A stretch of 56,720 nt of DNA from Thermoanaerobacterium saccharolyticum (GCF_000747665.1 NZ_BBKT01000034.1:1-56720); one strand, 5' to 3'. Counted from the stretch's first letter, positions 18,562-27,424 are shown. The notes: generated by a model from the sequence alone, not told the origin. Translations and numbers: made by a program.

Positions 18562-20724
18562 ATGATAAGAGAGATTTTTTCGCTGCCTGGATTAGCACGA
18601 TTAAGCTTTGATGCACTTTACAAAGATAAATCTATTGAAAATAAGATAAACCATTATTTAAAAAGTTCTAAAGGAATCAAATATATAAGTGCCAGCAGTG
18701 TTACTGGAAAAGTGCTTGTAAAGTACGAAGGCAAGACCATAGGAGAAATAAAAAGAGAAATCATAGATACGATTTTCAAAGATGATGTAGATGATGAGAT
18801 AAAGCCATATGAACCAGAAGATCTTCCATTAAAGACTCAATTTTTTATGGTGTCTCTTCCAATGGTTGCTACGATTTACACTGTGTTAAAGCGCATATTT
18901 GCTGGCAAATCGCCGCTAAGCGGTCATTATGGACTACTAAGTATATCGTCAATTGTATCGATTGTTGCTGGATATCCAATATTTAGAAGCGGTATAAATA
19001 CACTGCTTAAGGAGCGCAAAATAAATGGAGATTTAATGATAACAATTGCTACTACTATAACGCTTCTTATGAGAGAAAGCATATTAGGACTTGTGGTTAT
19101 TTTTCTGGTCAATTTAAGTGTCTTTATTCACTCCTTAAACATACACTATAATAAAAAAGCACTTGAAAGTTTCCTTAAATTAAAACCGGGGAAAGTGTGG
19201 ATGGCATTAGAAGGGAAAGAAATAGAAGTACCTGTAGAGGAGCTTAATGAAGGCGATGTGATTTCGCTCAAAAAAGGTGATGTGGCGCCGTTTGAATGCG
19301 AAGTAGTAGAAGGCAGTGCAGTCGTGGACGAAAAGTATATACGAGGAAAAGTGAAATACGTTGAAAAGAAAAAAGGAGATAAAATAATTGAATCATCTTT
19401 GCTGATAGACGGGGAAGTAAAGGCCAGAATAACTGACATTGAGGCAAACGAGAGCATAGAAGATCTGTACAAAATTGTGGAATTAGAGTCAAGGGAGAAA
19501 TATATTACAAATACTGCTGACGTATATATTAACAAAGTTATACCGCTGTCTTTTATCATAACGGGGCTTGTGGCATTTTGTACGAAGGATATATTAAAAG
19601 GAATATCATCCATGCTTGTTTTATGTCCATGTACTTTTGCACATGGTTCTACTGGCGTCTACGGCATAGCTGTCAAAAATGCTGCAAAGAGAGGCATATT
19701 GATAAAAAGCTCATCTGCAATCGAAAATATGGCAAAAGCCGATATGTTGATTTTTGATAAAACGGGAACACTTATGGAAGGCAGACCTATTGTAAGTGAA
19801 ATTTTACCGTCATCAAGTACTGACAAAAATCATATATTAAAGATAGCTGCGTCTGCAGAATCTGGTGTCGTACATCCTGTAGCATTGTCTATAATTAAAA
19901 AAGCAGATGATATGGGAATAAAGGTTGAGGATTTTTCTCATGGCAGAGAAGTCAAAAGCATGGGTGCTTTTGCTTATGTAGATGGGAAACAATTGCATGT
20001 TGGCAATGAGAGATTTATGGAGATAAACAACATTGATCTACATGATGTGGAGGATCTTAGCAATGTTTTAAAAAACCTAAATAGAGGTGTGATATACGTT
20101 GCTGTTGATGGAAATGCTATTGGAGTCATCGGAATGAAAGACGTGCTTAAGAAAAAAAGTAAAGCTGCAGTAGAATTTGCACGATCGTTAGGCTTTAACG
20201 ATGATAGCATTTATATTTTATCAGGTGATGATAAAGAGCCTACAGATAGAGTTGCTTATGAGTTAGGTATAATCAATGCGTTTAGTTCAGTATCGCCTGA
20301 GGAGAAGAAAAATTTTGTAGAATGGCAAAAAGATTATGGCAAAACCGTCATAATGGTTGGTGATGGGCTAAATGATGTTAAGGCGATGAGAAGCGCTGAT
20401 GTTGGAATCATTTTAGGAAGGCCCATAAGTAAAAAAATATTAAAAGCGCTCGATGTGGCTGTAATCGACGAAAATCCTTTGAAAATACCGTATTTGATAG
20501 AGCTATCAAGGTATTCAAAAGAAGTGATAAAGCAAAACCATGTTATAGCATCAGCAATGAGCTATATAGAATATGTTATGACACTTTTTGGCGAGGTGAA
20601 TCCATTTACGGCTGCAATGCTTCACAGCATGAATCAAATCATAATATTGGCAAATTCGCTTAAAGTTTATAAATATTCATCAAGGAGGATTATTTCTGAT
20701 GGAAGAAATGAAAAAAAGATTTGA
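18562..20724 (+). CDS. P1B-type heavy-metal ATPase with degenerate actuator motif (FezB-like candidate)
   Basis: A 720-residue metal-pumping ATPase. Residues 1-70 are an HMA-like domain lacking CxxC. The membrane metal site is CPC at 355-357 (VLCPCTF), the phosphorylated aspartate is D399 (DKTGT), the HP motif is VHPVALS and the hinge is GDGLNDVKAM. The actuator loop that should read TGES is RGKV (261-264), so the glutamate that drives dephosphorylation appears to be lysine. The ATG at 18562 has GGAGGA seven bases upstream. The small partner genes on both sides suggest an iron-storing ferrosome-type ATPase (P1B-6); ordinary metal export is the alternative. Confidence 0.85.
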   Translation: MIREIFSLPGLARLSFDALYKDKSIENKINHYLKSSKGIKYISASSVTGKVLVKYEGKTIGEIKREIIDTIFKDDVDDEIKPYEPEDLPLKTQFFMVSLPMVATIYTVLKRIFAGKSPLSGHYGLLSISSIVSIVAGYPIFRSGINTLLKERKINGDLMITIATTITLLMRESILGLVVIFLVNLSVFIHSLNIHYNKKALESFLKLKPGKVWMALEGKEIEVPVEELNEGDVISLKKGDVAPFECEVVEGSAVVDEKYIRGKVKYVEKKKGDKIIESSLLIDGEVKARITDIEANESIEDLYKIVELESREKYITNTADVYINKVIPLSFIITGLVAFCTKDILKGISSMLVLCPCTFAHGSTGVYGIAVKNAAKRGILIKSSSAIENMAKADMLIFDKTGTLMEGRPIVSEILPSSSTDKNHILKIAASAESGVVHPVALSIIKKADDMGIKVEDFSHGREVKSMGAFAYVDGKQLHVGNERFMEINNIDLHDVEDLSNVLKNLNRGVIYVAVDGNAIGVIGMKDVLKKKSKAAVEFARSLGFNDDSIYILSGDDKEPTDRVAYELGIINAFSSVSPEEKKNFVEWQKDYGKTVIMVGDGLNDVKAMRSADVGIILGRPISKKILKALDVAVIDENPLKIPYLIELSRYSKEVIKQNHVIASAMSYIEYVMTLFGEVNPFTAAMLHSMNQIIILANSLKVYKYSSRRIISDGRNEKKI

Positions 20725-20926
20725 AGAAGCTTCGAAAGTTTTAAGACAGACGGTTGACATATCTTTTACAGAGTATTCAAAGGATAAATCGACTAAAAAC
20801 GAAATTGTAAAATTGTGGCAAGAAACAATTAACGATTTTTTACAGTATGCTGTAAAGATGAGCGAAAAACACCAAGCTAAAGAGCTGTATAAATCTATTG
20901 CAAGGGCACTCATTTTTGGAAAATAG
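20699..20926 (+). CDS. Small helical protein coupled to the P1B ATPase
   Basis: A 75-residue, largely helical protein of unknown function, with no membrane segment and no recognisable motif. It starts inside the last 26 bases of the ATPase gene, with AAGGAGGA nine bases upstream, so it is translationally coupled and almost certainly real. It is followed by another YtxH-like gene. It could be a scaffold or regulatory partner of the ATPase. Confidence 0.75.
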   Translation: MEEMKKRFEEASKVLRQTVDISFTEYSKDKSTKNEIVKLWQETINDFLQYAVKMSEKHQAKELYKSIARALIFGK

Positions 20927-20991
20927 CGATTTAATAATATATTTTTTTCGGGATAAAATAATAGAAGAACCTATGAAGGGAGGAAACTTCA

Positions 20992-21351
20992 ATGGGTATC
21001 GCTAAAACTTTAGGAAGTAGAAGCTTTTTCTGGGGAATTGGTGTTGCTGCATTAAGTTATATCCTATTTCCAAAAGCAAAGGAAAAGGTAAAGCCAGTCC
21101 TGGTAAATGGCGTTAAAAGCACTTATGATATGGCTGATAAGGCATCTTCAGTAATTAATAAAGGCAAAGATAGAATAGCAAAAATGTTTAATGACAATGA
21201 AAGAAATAACGTTGAAGATGAAAATTTATATCAAAGCGAAATAGACAGCTTAGAAAAAGAGAGAGAGAAGGCAATAAGAGAAGTAAATGAGCTTAAAAGC
21301 AGGATAGAGATGTTAGAAAGTGAGTTAAGCAGATTAAAAACTGCTGAATGA
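20992..21351 (+). CDS. YtxH-like protein with C-terminal coiled coil
   Basis: A 119-residue protein with a glycine-containing hydrophobic segment at residues 11-27 (SFFWGIGVAALSYILFP), a KVKPVLVNGV stretch, and a strong coiled coil from about residue 78 (charged heptads ending ESELSRLK). It resembles the 18293 protein and the C-terminal part of the 28229 protein. It has a GGGAGG ribosome binding site and is the last gene before a terminator, so it closes the fez-like cluster. A membrane-tethering or membrane-shaping role is inferred only. Confidence 0.8.
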   Translation: MGIAKTLGSRSFFWGIGVAALSYILFPKAKEKVKPVLVNGVKSTYDMADKASSVINKGKDRIAKMFNDNERNNVEDENLYQSEIDSLEKEREKAIREVNELKSRIEMLESELSRLKTAE

Positions 21352-21354
21352 TTA

Positions 21355-21391
21355 ATAAAACCCAACTAAACGTTGGGCTTTTTTAGTGTAA
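21355..21391 (+). terminator. Terminator of the fez-like cluster, left copy of a direct repeat
   Basis: CCCAAC-TAAAC-GTTGGG (21361-21377) followed by CTTTTTT is a standard rho-independent terminator. The whole 37-base stretch from ATAAAACCC to AGTGTAA recurs at 22271-22308 with only a one-base change in T-run length. The two copies bracket the toxin-antitoxin pair. Confidence 0.9.
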
Positions 21392-21397
21392 TCCGAA

Positions 21398-21802
21398 TTA
21401 TTGATGATCTTTTGTATTATATCCTATTTTTTTAACAGTAAAGTTTATTATATGTTCCGCATCATTTATGGCTTTAAGTACATCACTTTCGTTTATTTCA
21501 ATTTCAAATGGATATCTTGGCTGCACACCATATACTGTAAGGCTTGAGCAAAACTTACTTATTTCATCGAAATCATTGTCAATACTTGAACACGTTTTGC
21601 AAAGCAATCTTAAATCATGAGTTCGCAATGGTTCAACATCGTGATAAATTAAATATGCTTTTAAAACTTTTTCTACAGCTTGTTGGCAATGGTAACATAT
21701 AATTTCAAATGGAGCTGGGTGCATGTTTAAAAGAAATTTTGCGCTAGAGAAGTCCTTATTTGAAAAGTCAAGCCATTCTTTTACTATGTCTATTTTTTTC
21801 AT
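21398..21802 (-). CDS. hepT: HEPN-domain toxin (HepT-like) of a type VII toxin-antitoxin pair
   Basis: A 134-residue HEPN protein. The early block DFSSAKFLLN, the CYHCQQAVEKVLKAYL segment and the RTHDL motif, whose Arg and His resemble the HEPN RNase/AMP-acceptor motif, are typical of HepT. In known pairs the partner nucleotidyltransferase inactivates the toxin by adding AMP. The ATG at 21802 is chosen because GATGGGGT precedes it; it overlaps mntA by 35 bases. An in-frame start at 21838 is less likely. Confidence 0.85.
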   Translation of the reverse strand: MKKIDIVKEWLDFSNKDFSSAKFLLNMHPAPFEIICYHCQQAVEKVLKAYLIYHDVEPLRTHDLRLLCKTCSSIDNDFDEISKFCSSLTVYGVQPRYPFEIEINESDVLKAINDAEHIINFTVKKIGYNTKDHQ

Positions 21803-22115
21803 ATAATAATACCCCATCTCTTGCAATTTTTCTTTCAAGCGTAGGTAAGCGTCTGCGACTATTAAAATCGCTTGATTTAGTCACAATTAGATCAACAGGC
21901 TTTGTCTGAACTTTATATAATAAATCGCCTAAAAGCTGCATAGCTTCTATTGGTCGAATGCTGTTGTCAGGTATAATTACAAATATGTCATAATCACTTT
22001 CTTCTGATGGTGTTCCATAAGCATATGAGCCAAAAAGATATATTTTATCAGCATCAATATTACTGAGTATTAGATTTTTAATAATTTCTAGCTCGTCTTT
22101 ATTTTGAATATTCAT
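21768..22115 (-). CDS. mntA: MNT-domain nucleotidyltransferase antitoxin
   Basis: A 115-residue minimal nucleotidyltransferase with the signature GSYAYGTPSEESDYDIFV, giving the GSx10DxD metal and nucleotide site, and PVDLIV as the third acidic strand. In HepT-MntA systems it AMPylates the HEPN toxin. The start at 22115 has AGGTGA upstream. It is the first gene of the minus-strand pair and overlaps hepT. Confidence 0.88.
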   Translation of the reverse strand: MNIQNKDELEIIKNLILSNIDADKIYLFGSYAYGTPSEESDYDIFVIIPDNSIRPIEAMQLLGDLLYKVQTKPVDLIVTKSSDFNSRRRLPTLERKIARDGVLLYEKNRHSKRMA

Positions 22116-22270
22116 TTAATCACCTGCTATTTTTCATAATCACTATTATTATTTGACAGTCTAAATAGATATTATGACGGATATATTACATTTAATAATG
22201 CACTCTATAAACATTATAGAATACAACTGTACTTGAAGCAAGCAAATAAAATTATCAAATAGGAATTTTC

Positions 22271-22308
22271 ATAAAACCCAACTAAACGTTGGGCTTTTTT
22301 TAGTGTAA
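22271..22308 (+). repeat. Right copy of the duplicated terminator flanking hepT-mntA
   Basis: A near-exact copy of 21355-21391 (CCCAAC-TAAAC-GTTGGG then seven T instead of six, then AGTGTAA). No plus-strand gene ends just upstream, so here the terminator has no obvious unit to stop. That suggests duplication during insertion of the 879 bp between the repeats. Confidence 0.9.
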
Positions 22309-22309
22309 A

Positions 22310-22355
22310 TTAACTTTATTAAAATATTGAAAAAAGTTAAAGAATGTAGTATCAT
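22310..22355 (+). promoter_or_regulatory. gal operon promoter with overlapping inverted repeat
   Basis: TTGAAA (22327-22332) and TATCAT (22350-22355) are spaced by 17 bases. TTAACTTT (22310-22317) and AAAGTTAA (22333-22340) form an 8-bp inverted repeat that spans the -35 box. It is a candidate operator for the ROK-family repressor encoded at the end of the operon. Confidence 0.6.
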
Positions 22356-22394
22356 GTTATTAAGATGACAATGAATGTGAAAGGAATGTGTGAA

Positions 22395-23972
22395 ATGGAT
22401 GTTACTACTGCTTCGCTAAAAATCGAAGAACTGCTTTTATATGCCTTAAAGCATGGCATAATAGAAAGTACAGACTATATCCAATGCCGCAATTCACTGC
22501 TGGACTTATTTGAGATACAAGAGCCGTACGATGGTATTATAAATGATGTTGATTTAGATGATCCACATGAGATTCTCAATCCTCTTTTAGATTATGCATA
22601 CGAGAAAGGTTTTATCAAGGAAAATACGATTACAAACAGAGATCTTTTTGATACGCGGATCATGGGCTTGTTGATGCCGAGGCAGTCTGAAGTGATAAAA
22701 AAGTTTGATGACATAAAAAGGTCATTAGGCATTGAAAAAGCCACAGACTATTTTTACAGCTTATCAAAAGATTCATATTATATCCGGATGGATAGGATAG
22801 CGAAAAATAAATATTGGAGGACAGATACAGAATACGGCAGTTTAGAGATTACAATCAATCTATCAAAGCCTGAAAAGGACCCAAAAGACATAGCAGCAGC
22901 CAAAGCATTAAAAGAGACAAATTATCCCAAATGCCTTTTGTGTATCGAAAATGTAGGTTTTAGCGGCAATTTGAACCATCCAGCAAGACAAAATCACAGG
23001 GTAATACCTGTCACTGTTGCGGGAGAGCAATGGTATTTTCAGTATTCACCTTATGTATACTACAACGAACATTGTATATTGCTTTACGAAAAACATGTGC
23101 CGATGCAAATATCAGAAAAGACGTTTATCAGATTGCTGGACTTCATAGACCAATTTCCACATTATTTTATTGGTTCTAATGCTGATTTGCCGATAGTAGG
23201 TGGTTCTATCTTATCACATGAGCACTTTCAAGGTGGTCGTCATGTATTTCCTATGGAGGAAGCAAAGGTAGAAGAACGTTATAAAAGTGAAATGTTTAAA
23301 GATGTGGACGCTGGAATCTTAAAGTGGCCTTTATCAGTAATAAGGCTTTCAAGCAAAAATAGAGATGAATTGATTGAGGCGTCATCCATAATTTTAAGAG
23401 AGTGGAGAGATTACAGCGATCCATCTGTTGATATAATTGCTTACAGCACAATTGGTGGTGAAAAAGTACCCCACAATACCATAACACCTATTGCAAGGAA
23501 AAACGATGAGGGCATGTATGAGATGGATTTAGTCTTGAGGAACAACAGGACTACCGATGAATACCCTTATGGTATTTTTCACCCACATGAGGAACTTCAC
23601 CATGTAAAGAAGGAAAATATAGGGCTGATTGAAGTGATGGGTCTTGCTGTTCTTCCTGGAAGGCTAAAAAAAGAACTTGATGAAATAGAAATGATATTAT
23701 CAGGTGATAGAAAATACGATAAAGATGAGATTTCTGAAGGTGATCCGCTTTTTAAACATGTACCATGGATTGATGAGCTTGTCAGTAAATACGGTGTGAA
23801 TCTCAAAAAGGAAGAGGCAGAAGTTGTAGTAAAAGATGAAGTAGGGGAAATATTCCTAAAAGTATTGCTGGATGCAGGCGTCTTTAAACGTGATGAAAAA
23901 GGAAAAGAGGCATTTGACAAGTTTTTAAGCAGCATACATTTTAAAAAAAATTTAATAAAGGAGAGGAATTAA
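22395..23972 (+). CDS. galT: Galactose-1-phosphate uridylyltransferase (Gram-positive type)
   Basis: A 525-residue GalT of the Firmicute class, clearly longer than the E. coli type, exchanging UMP between UDP-glucose and galactose 1-phosphate. GYxxIGxN-like GSNADLPIVGGS and the histidine-rich SHEHFQGGRHVFP block are visible. The ATG at 22395 has AAAGGA nine bases upstream. The gene ends across an A8 run (23943-23950): with seven A the protein would stop six codons earlier, before the galK ribosome binding site, so the exact C-terminus is uncertain. Confidence 0.93.
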   Translation: MDVTTASLKIEELLLYALKHGIIESTDYIQCRNSLLDLFEIQEPYDGIINDVDLDDPHEILNPLLDYAYEKGFIKENTITNRDLFDTRIMGLLMPRQSEVIKKFDDIKRSLGIEKATDYFYSLSKDSYYIRMDRIAKNKYWRTDTEYGSLEITINLSKPEKDPKDIAAAKALKETNYPKCLLCIENVGFSGNLNHPARQNHRVIPVTVAGEQWYFQYSPYVYYNEHCILLYEKHVPMQISEKTFIRLLDFIDQFPHYFIGSNADLPIVGGSILSHEHFQGGRHVFPMEEAKVEERYKSEMFKDVDAGILKWPLSVIRLSSKNRDELIEASSIILREWRDYSDPSVDIIAYSTIGGEKVPHNTITPIARKNDEGMYEMDLVLRNNRTTDEYPYGIFHPHEELHHVKKENIGLIEVMGLAVLPGRLKKELDEIEMILSGDRKYDKDEISEGDPLFKHVPWIDELVSKYGVNLKKEEAEVVVKDEVGEIFLKVLLDAGVFKRDEKGKEAFDKFLSSIHFKKNLIKERN

Positions 23973-25130
23973 ATGGCAACAAAGGTTGTAGAAGAATTTA
24001 AAAGAATCTATGGCAGTAGCGAGGGAGTAAGGCTATTCTATTCGCCAGGTAGAGTAAATTTAATAGGGGAACACACAGATTACAATGGTGGATACGTATT
24101 TCCATGTGCCCTTGATTTTGGGACGTTTATGGCGATAAGAATGAGGGATGATGAAAAGATATGCCTTTCATCTTTAAACTTCGACCTAAAAGTTGAAGCA
24201 GATATAAACGAATTAGTTTATGACAGAAAAGATGACTGGGCAAATTATCCAAAGGGCGTCTTAAAAGTTTTGCAAGATGAAGGCTATAAGCTAAAAGGGT
24301 TTGACGCCTTGTACGAAGGGAATATACCGAATGGAGCAGGACTTTCTTCTTCTGCATCAATTGAGCTTGTGACTGGTGTTGCTATGAATGAAATTTTAAA
24401 TTTGGGAATTGATAGGGTTGAATTAGTTAAAATGTGTCAGAAAGCTGAAAATAATTTTGTCGGCGTTAATTGCGGTATAATGGATCAATTTGCTGTAGGA
24501 ATGGGTAAAGCTGACTATGCTATATTTTTAAAATGTGATACAATTGATTATAAATACGTTCCACTTAAATTAGATGGTTACAGGATAGTTATATCGAATA
24601 CAAATAAGAGAAGGGGGCTTCAGGATTCCAAGTACAATGAGAGAAGGAGTCAGTGTGAGGCTGCATTAGGTTACCTTAAGAAGAAATTGGATGTTGACAA
24701 TCTTGGACAGGTTACACTGGAAGAATTCAACAAATACAAATACTTGATACCAGACGATGTGTTAGTAAAAAGAGCAAGACATGTTGTGACAGAAGATAAA
24801 AGAGTGCTAGAAGCTGTAAATGCTTTGAAAAACAATGATATTAAAAGATTTGGGCAGCTTATGGTGGAATCTCATAATTCGTTAAGGGATGACTACGAAG
24901 TTACAGGCAAAGAATTGGATGCTTTAGTCGATGAAGCGCTTAAATTAGATTACGTCTTAGGCTCTAGAATGACAGGTGCAGGGTTTGGTGGATGTACCGT
25001 AAGCATTGTCAAAGAAGAATTTGTAGAAGATTTCATTAAAGAAGTGACAAAAGGGTACAAGGAAAGAATAGGTTATGAACCATCCATGTATGTGACGGGT
25101 GTAGGAGACGGAGCAAAAGAAATAAAATAG
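23973..25130 (+). CDS. galK: Galactokinase
   Basis: A 385-residue GHMP kinase that phosphorylates D-galactose at C1. The galactokinase signature [19 protein letters not shown] is near the N-terminus, the ATP loop is [13 protein letters not shown] and the C-terminal GHMP motif is [12 protein letters not shown]. It starts directly after the galT stop with AAAGGAGAGG as ribosome binding site, so it is tightly coupled to galT and galE. Confidence 0.96.
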   Translation: MATKVVEEFKRIYGSSEGVRLFYSPGRVNLIGEHTDYNGGYVFPCALDFGTFMAIRMRDDEKICLSSLNFDLKVEADINELVYDRKDDWANYPKGVLKVLQDEGYKLKGFDALYEGNIPNGAGLSSSASIELVTGVAMNEILNLGIDRVELVKMCQKAENNFVGVNCGIMDQFAVGMGKADYAIFLKCDTIDYKYVPLKLDGYRIVISNTNKRRGLQDSKYNERRSQCEAALGYLKKKLDVDNLGQVTLEEFNKYKYLIPDDVLVKRARHVVTEDKRVLEAVNALKNNDIKRFGQLMVESHNSLRDDYEVTGKELDALVDEALKLDYVLGSRMTGAGFGGCTVSIVKEEFVEDFIKEVTKGYKERIGYEPSMYVTGVGDGAKEIK

Positions 25131-25145
25131 AAAGGGGTATATAGT

Positions 25146-26135
25146 ATGTCTATTTTAGTGTGCGGTGGTGCCGGATACATCGGTAGCCATACCGCTTATG
25201 AACTTTTTAAAAGAGGAGAAGATGTAATAGTAGTTGACAATCTCATAACGGGGCATAAAAAAGCGGTAATGGGAGGAAAGCTTTACGTTGGCGATATAAG
25301 AGATAGCAAATTTATGGACAAGGTTTTTGAGGAAAATGACATAGAAGCTGTCATTGACTTTGCGGCATTTTCTTTGGTAGGTGAAAGTGTTGGCAAGCCA
25401 TTGGATTACTATGAAAACAATGTGTATGGGACAATGTGTTTACTTAAGAAAATGGTTGAATACGGCGTTAAAAAGATAGTGTTTTCATCTACTGCTGCCA
25501 CATATGGAGAACCTGAAAGAGTTCCGATAAAAGAAGATGACAAGACATTTCCTACAAATCCTTATGGTGAAACAAAATTGGCTGTAGAGAAGATGCTTAA
25601 GTGGTGCGACAATGCTTATGGAATAAAGCATGTTGTGTTAAGGTATTTCAATGTGGCTGGTGCTGATGAAAGCGGAGTCATAGGAGAGGATCATAATCCA
25701 GAAACACATCTTATACCGCTTATCTTGCAAGTTCCATTGGGAAAGAGAGAGTTCATAGAAATCTATGGCGATGACTATGATACAAAGGACGGCACTTGTG
25801 TAAGAGACTATATTCATGTAACAGATCTTGCTGATGCACATATTTTAGCATTAAATAAATTGAGGAAGGATAGTAGCAGCGCAATATACAATCTTGGAAA
25901 TGGAGAAGGGTTTACAGTAAATGAGGTTGTTGAAACAGCAAGAAAAGTGACTGGGCATTCGATACCAGCAAAAGTTGTTGCAAGGCGCCCTGGAGACCCT
26001 GCAAAATTGGTAGCATCGTCAGATAAGATTATGAGTGAGCTGGGATGGAATCCTAAGCACAATACTTTGGAAGAGATTATAGAGTCTGCGTGGAGATGGC
26101 ATAAATCAAATCCTAATGGATTCGGCGACAAATAG
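25146..26135 (+). CDS. galE: UDP-glucose 4-epimerase
   Basis: A 329-residue short-chain dehydrogenase-like epimerase that interconverts UDP-galactose and UDP-glucose. The NAD-binding motif GGAGYIGSHTAYEL is at the N-terminus, and the catalytic YxxxK is YGETK (SSTAATYGEPE upstream). Full length for the family. It lies 15 bases after galK and completes the Leloir pathway. Confidence 0.96.
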   Translation: MSILVCGGAGYIGSHTAYELFKRGEDVIVVDNLITGHKKAVMGGKLYVGDIRDSKFMDKVFEENDIEAVIDFAAFSLVGESVGKPLDYYENNVYGTMCLLKKMVEYGVKKIVFSSTAATYGEPERVPIKEDDKTFPTNPYGETKLAVEKMLKWCDNAYGIKHVVLRYFNVAGADESGVIGEDHNPETHLIPLILQVPLGKREFIEIYGDDYDTKDGTCVRDYIHVTDLADAHILALNKLRKDSSSAIYNLGNGEGFTVNEVVETARKVTGHSIPAKVVARRPGDPAKLVASSDKIMSELGWNPKHNTLEEIIESAWRWHKSNPNGFGDK

Positions 26136-26146
26136 AGGTGGTAAAT

Positions 26147-27337
26147 TTGGCTGATTTGATACCAGTAAGCTATAAATTATTGAAAGGCATGAATGAAAGC
26201 CTTATATTAAATGTGATACGCCATAACAAATATGTATCAAGGTCTGAAATAGCAAAAATAACCAATTTGACGCCACCTACTGTAACAAACATTATAAACA
26301 AGCTCTTAGAAGACGGACTTGTAAAAGAAGACAAATTAGGAGAATCCAGCGGTGGGAGACCGCCTGTTATTTTAAAAATAAACAACGAAGCTTTTGACAT
26401 AATCGTGATAATAATCGGGACAGATATAATGGAAGAGTATCTTTTGGATGCTGAACTCACCATAAAAGAATCAAAAGTTGACAGCATAAAAAACGAAGAT
26501 GCGGAAAGCATATTTAAGCTTTTGTTTGATAGAATAAGGTATTTAAAAGATATTTCAAAGAAAGAGATAGCTGGGATCGGCATAGTAGTTAGAGGTCCTG
26601 TAAAGTCAAGTGAAGGCATATCCGTATTTTCTCCAAACATAGGGTGGAGAAATGTGCCTATAAAAGACATGGTAGAAAGAGAATTTGGAATTCCAACGTT
26701 TGTTGAAAATGACGTGAGAGCCATGGCTTTAGGGGAATTCTACAACGGAATTGCTAAAAATGTCGGCAATGTTGTGTTTTTAAAGGTAGGACATGGAATA
26801 GGCTCTACAATAATATTGGATGGTAAGATATACAGAGGAATTAATGACATGGCTGGTGAGATAGGACATACTACAATTGATGTTGCTGGTCCTAAGTGTA
26901 GTTGCGGCAATTATGGGTGTTTTGAAGCTTTAGCGTCTGAGAAAGCGCTGGTAAACAATGTGGTAAAAAGAATAAAAGAAGGATCTTATTCCATAGTGTC
27001 TGAATACGTCAACGGGGATTTAGAAAATATAACAACCAGGTTTGTATACAAAGCCGCGGAAGAAGGCGACGAAGTTGCCTTATCTGAGTTAAACAAGATC
27101 GCCATTTACTTAGGCATAGGCATTGCAAATATAGTCAATGTCTTTAGTCCAGAGCTGGTACTTATATCAGGTGGGATAGTGAGAGGCCGAAAGTTTATAG
27201 AAGACGTGGTTTTGGAGACTATCAAAAAGAGATCTTTTGAAGCAAATTATTCATCCTGCAGCATTGCTTTTTCAAATCCGGACTACAATACGGCACTAAT
27301 GGGCATATCAAATATAATATTAGATAGTGTTTTATAA
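26147..27337 (+). CDS. ROK-family transcriptional regulator of the gal operon
   Basis: A 396-residue repressor with an N-terminal winged helix (KYVSRSEIAKITNLTPPTVTNIINKLL) and a C-terminal ROK sugar-kinase-like domain. The ROK zinc motif CSCGNYGCFEA and the glycine-rich VGHGIGST are present. TTG at 26147 is the preferred start because AGAGGTGG lies just upstream; a GTG at 26138 is inside that site. As the last gene of galTKE it probably senses galactose or a derivative and controls the inverted repeat at the gal promoter. Confidence 0.88.
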   Translation: MADLIPVSYKLLKGMNESLILNVIRHNKYVSRSEIAKITNLTPPTVTNIINKLLEDGLVKEDKLGESSGGRPPVILKINNEAFDIIVIIIGTDIMEEYLLDAELTIKESKVDSIKNEDAESIFKLLFDRIRYLKDISKKEIAGIGIVVRGPVKSSEGISVFSPNIGWRNVPIKDMVEREFGIPTFVENDVRAMALGEFYNGIAKNVGNVVFLKVGHGIGSTIILDGKIYRGINDMAGEIGHTTIDVAGPKCSCGNYGCFEALASEKALVNNVVKRIKEGSYSIVSEYVNGDLENITTRFVYKAAEEGDEVALSELNKIAIYLGIGIANIVNVFSPELVLISGGIVRGRKFIEDVVLETIKKRSFEANYSSCSIAFSNPDYNTALMGISNIILDSVL

Positions 27338-27360
27338 TAATGCTATCTAATATTTTTTTA
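27316..27360 (+). terminator. Terminator of the gal operon
   Basis: AATATTAGATAG (27316-27327) pairs with CTATCTAATATT (27343-27354), followed by TTTTTTA. The left arm lies inside the last codons of the ROK gene. Confidence 0.85.
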
Positions 27361-27363
27361 TCA

Positions 27364-27392
27364 TTGAAAAATCTATACATACCATTTATAAT
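27364..27392 (+). promoter_or_regulatory. Promoter of the YesL-like gene
   Basis: TTGAAA (27364-27369), a 17-base spacer and a consensus TATAAT (27387-27392) lie directly after the gal terminator. Confidence 0.75.
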
Positions 27393-27424
27393 TGAAGTAT
27401 AGACTGATATAGGAGAGGTAAACG

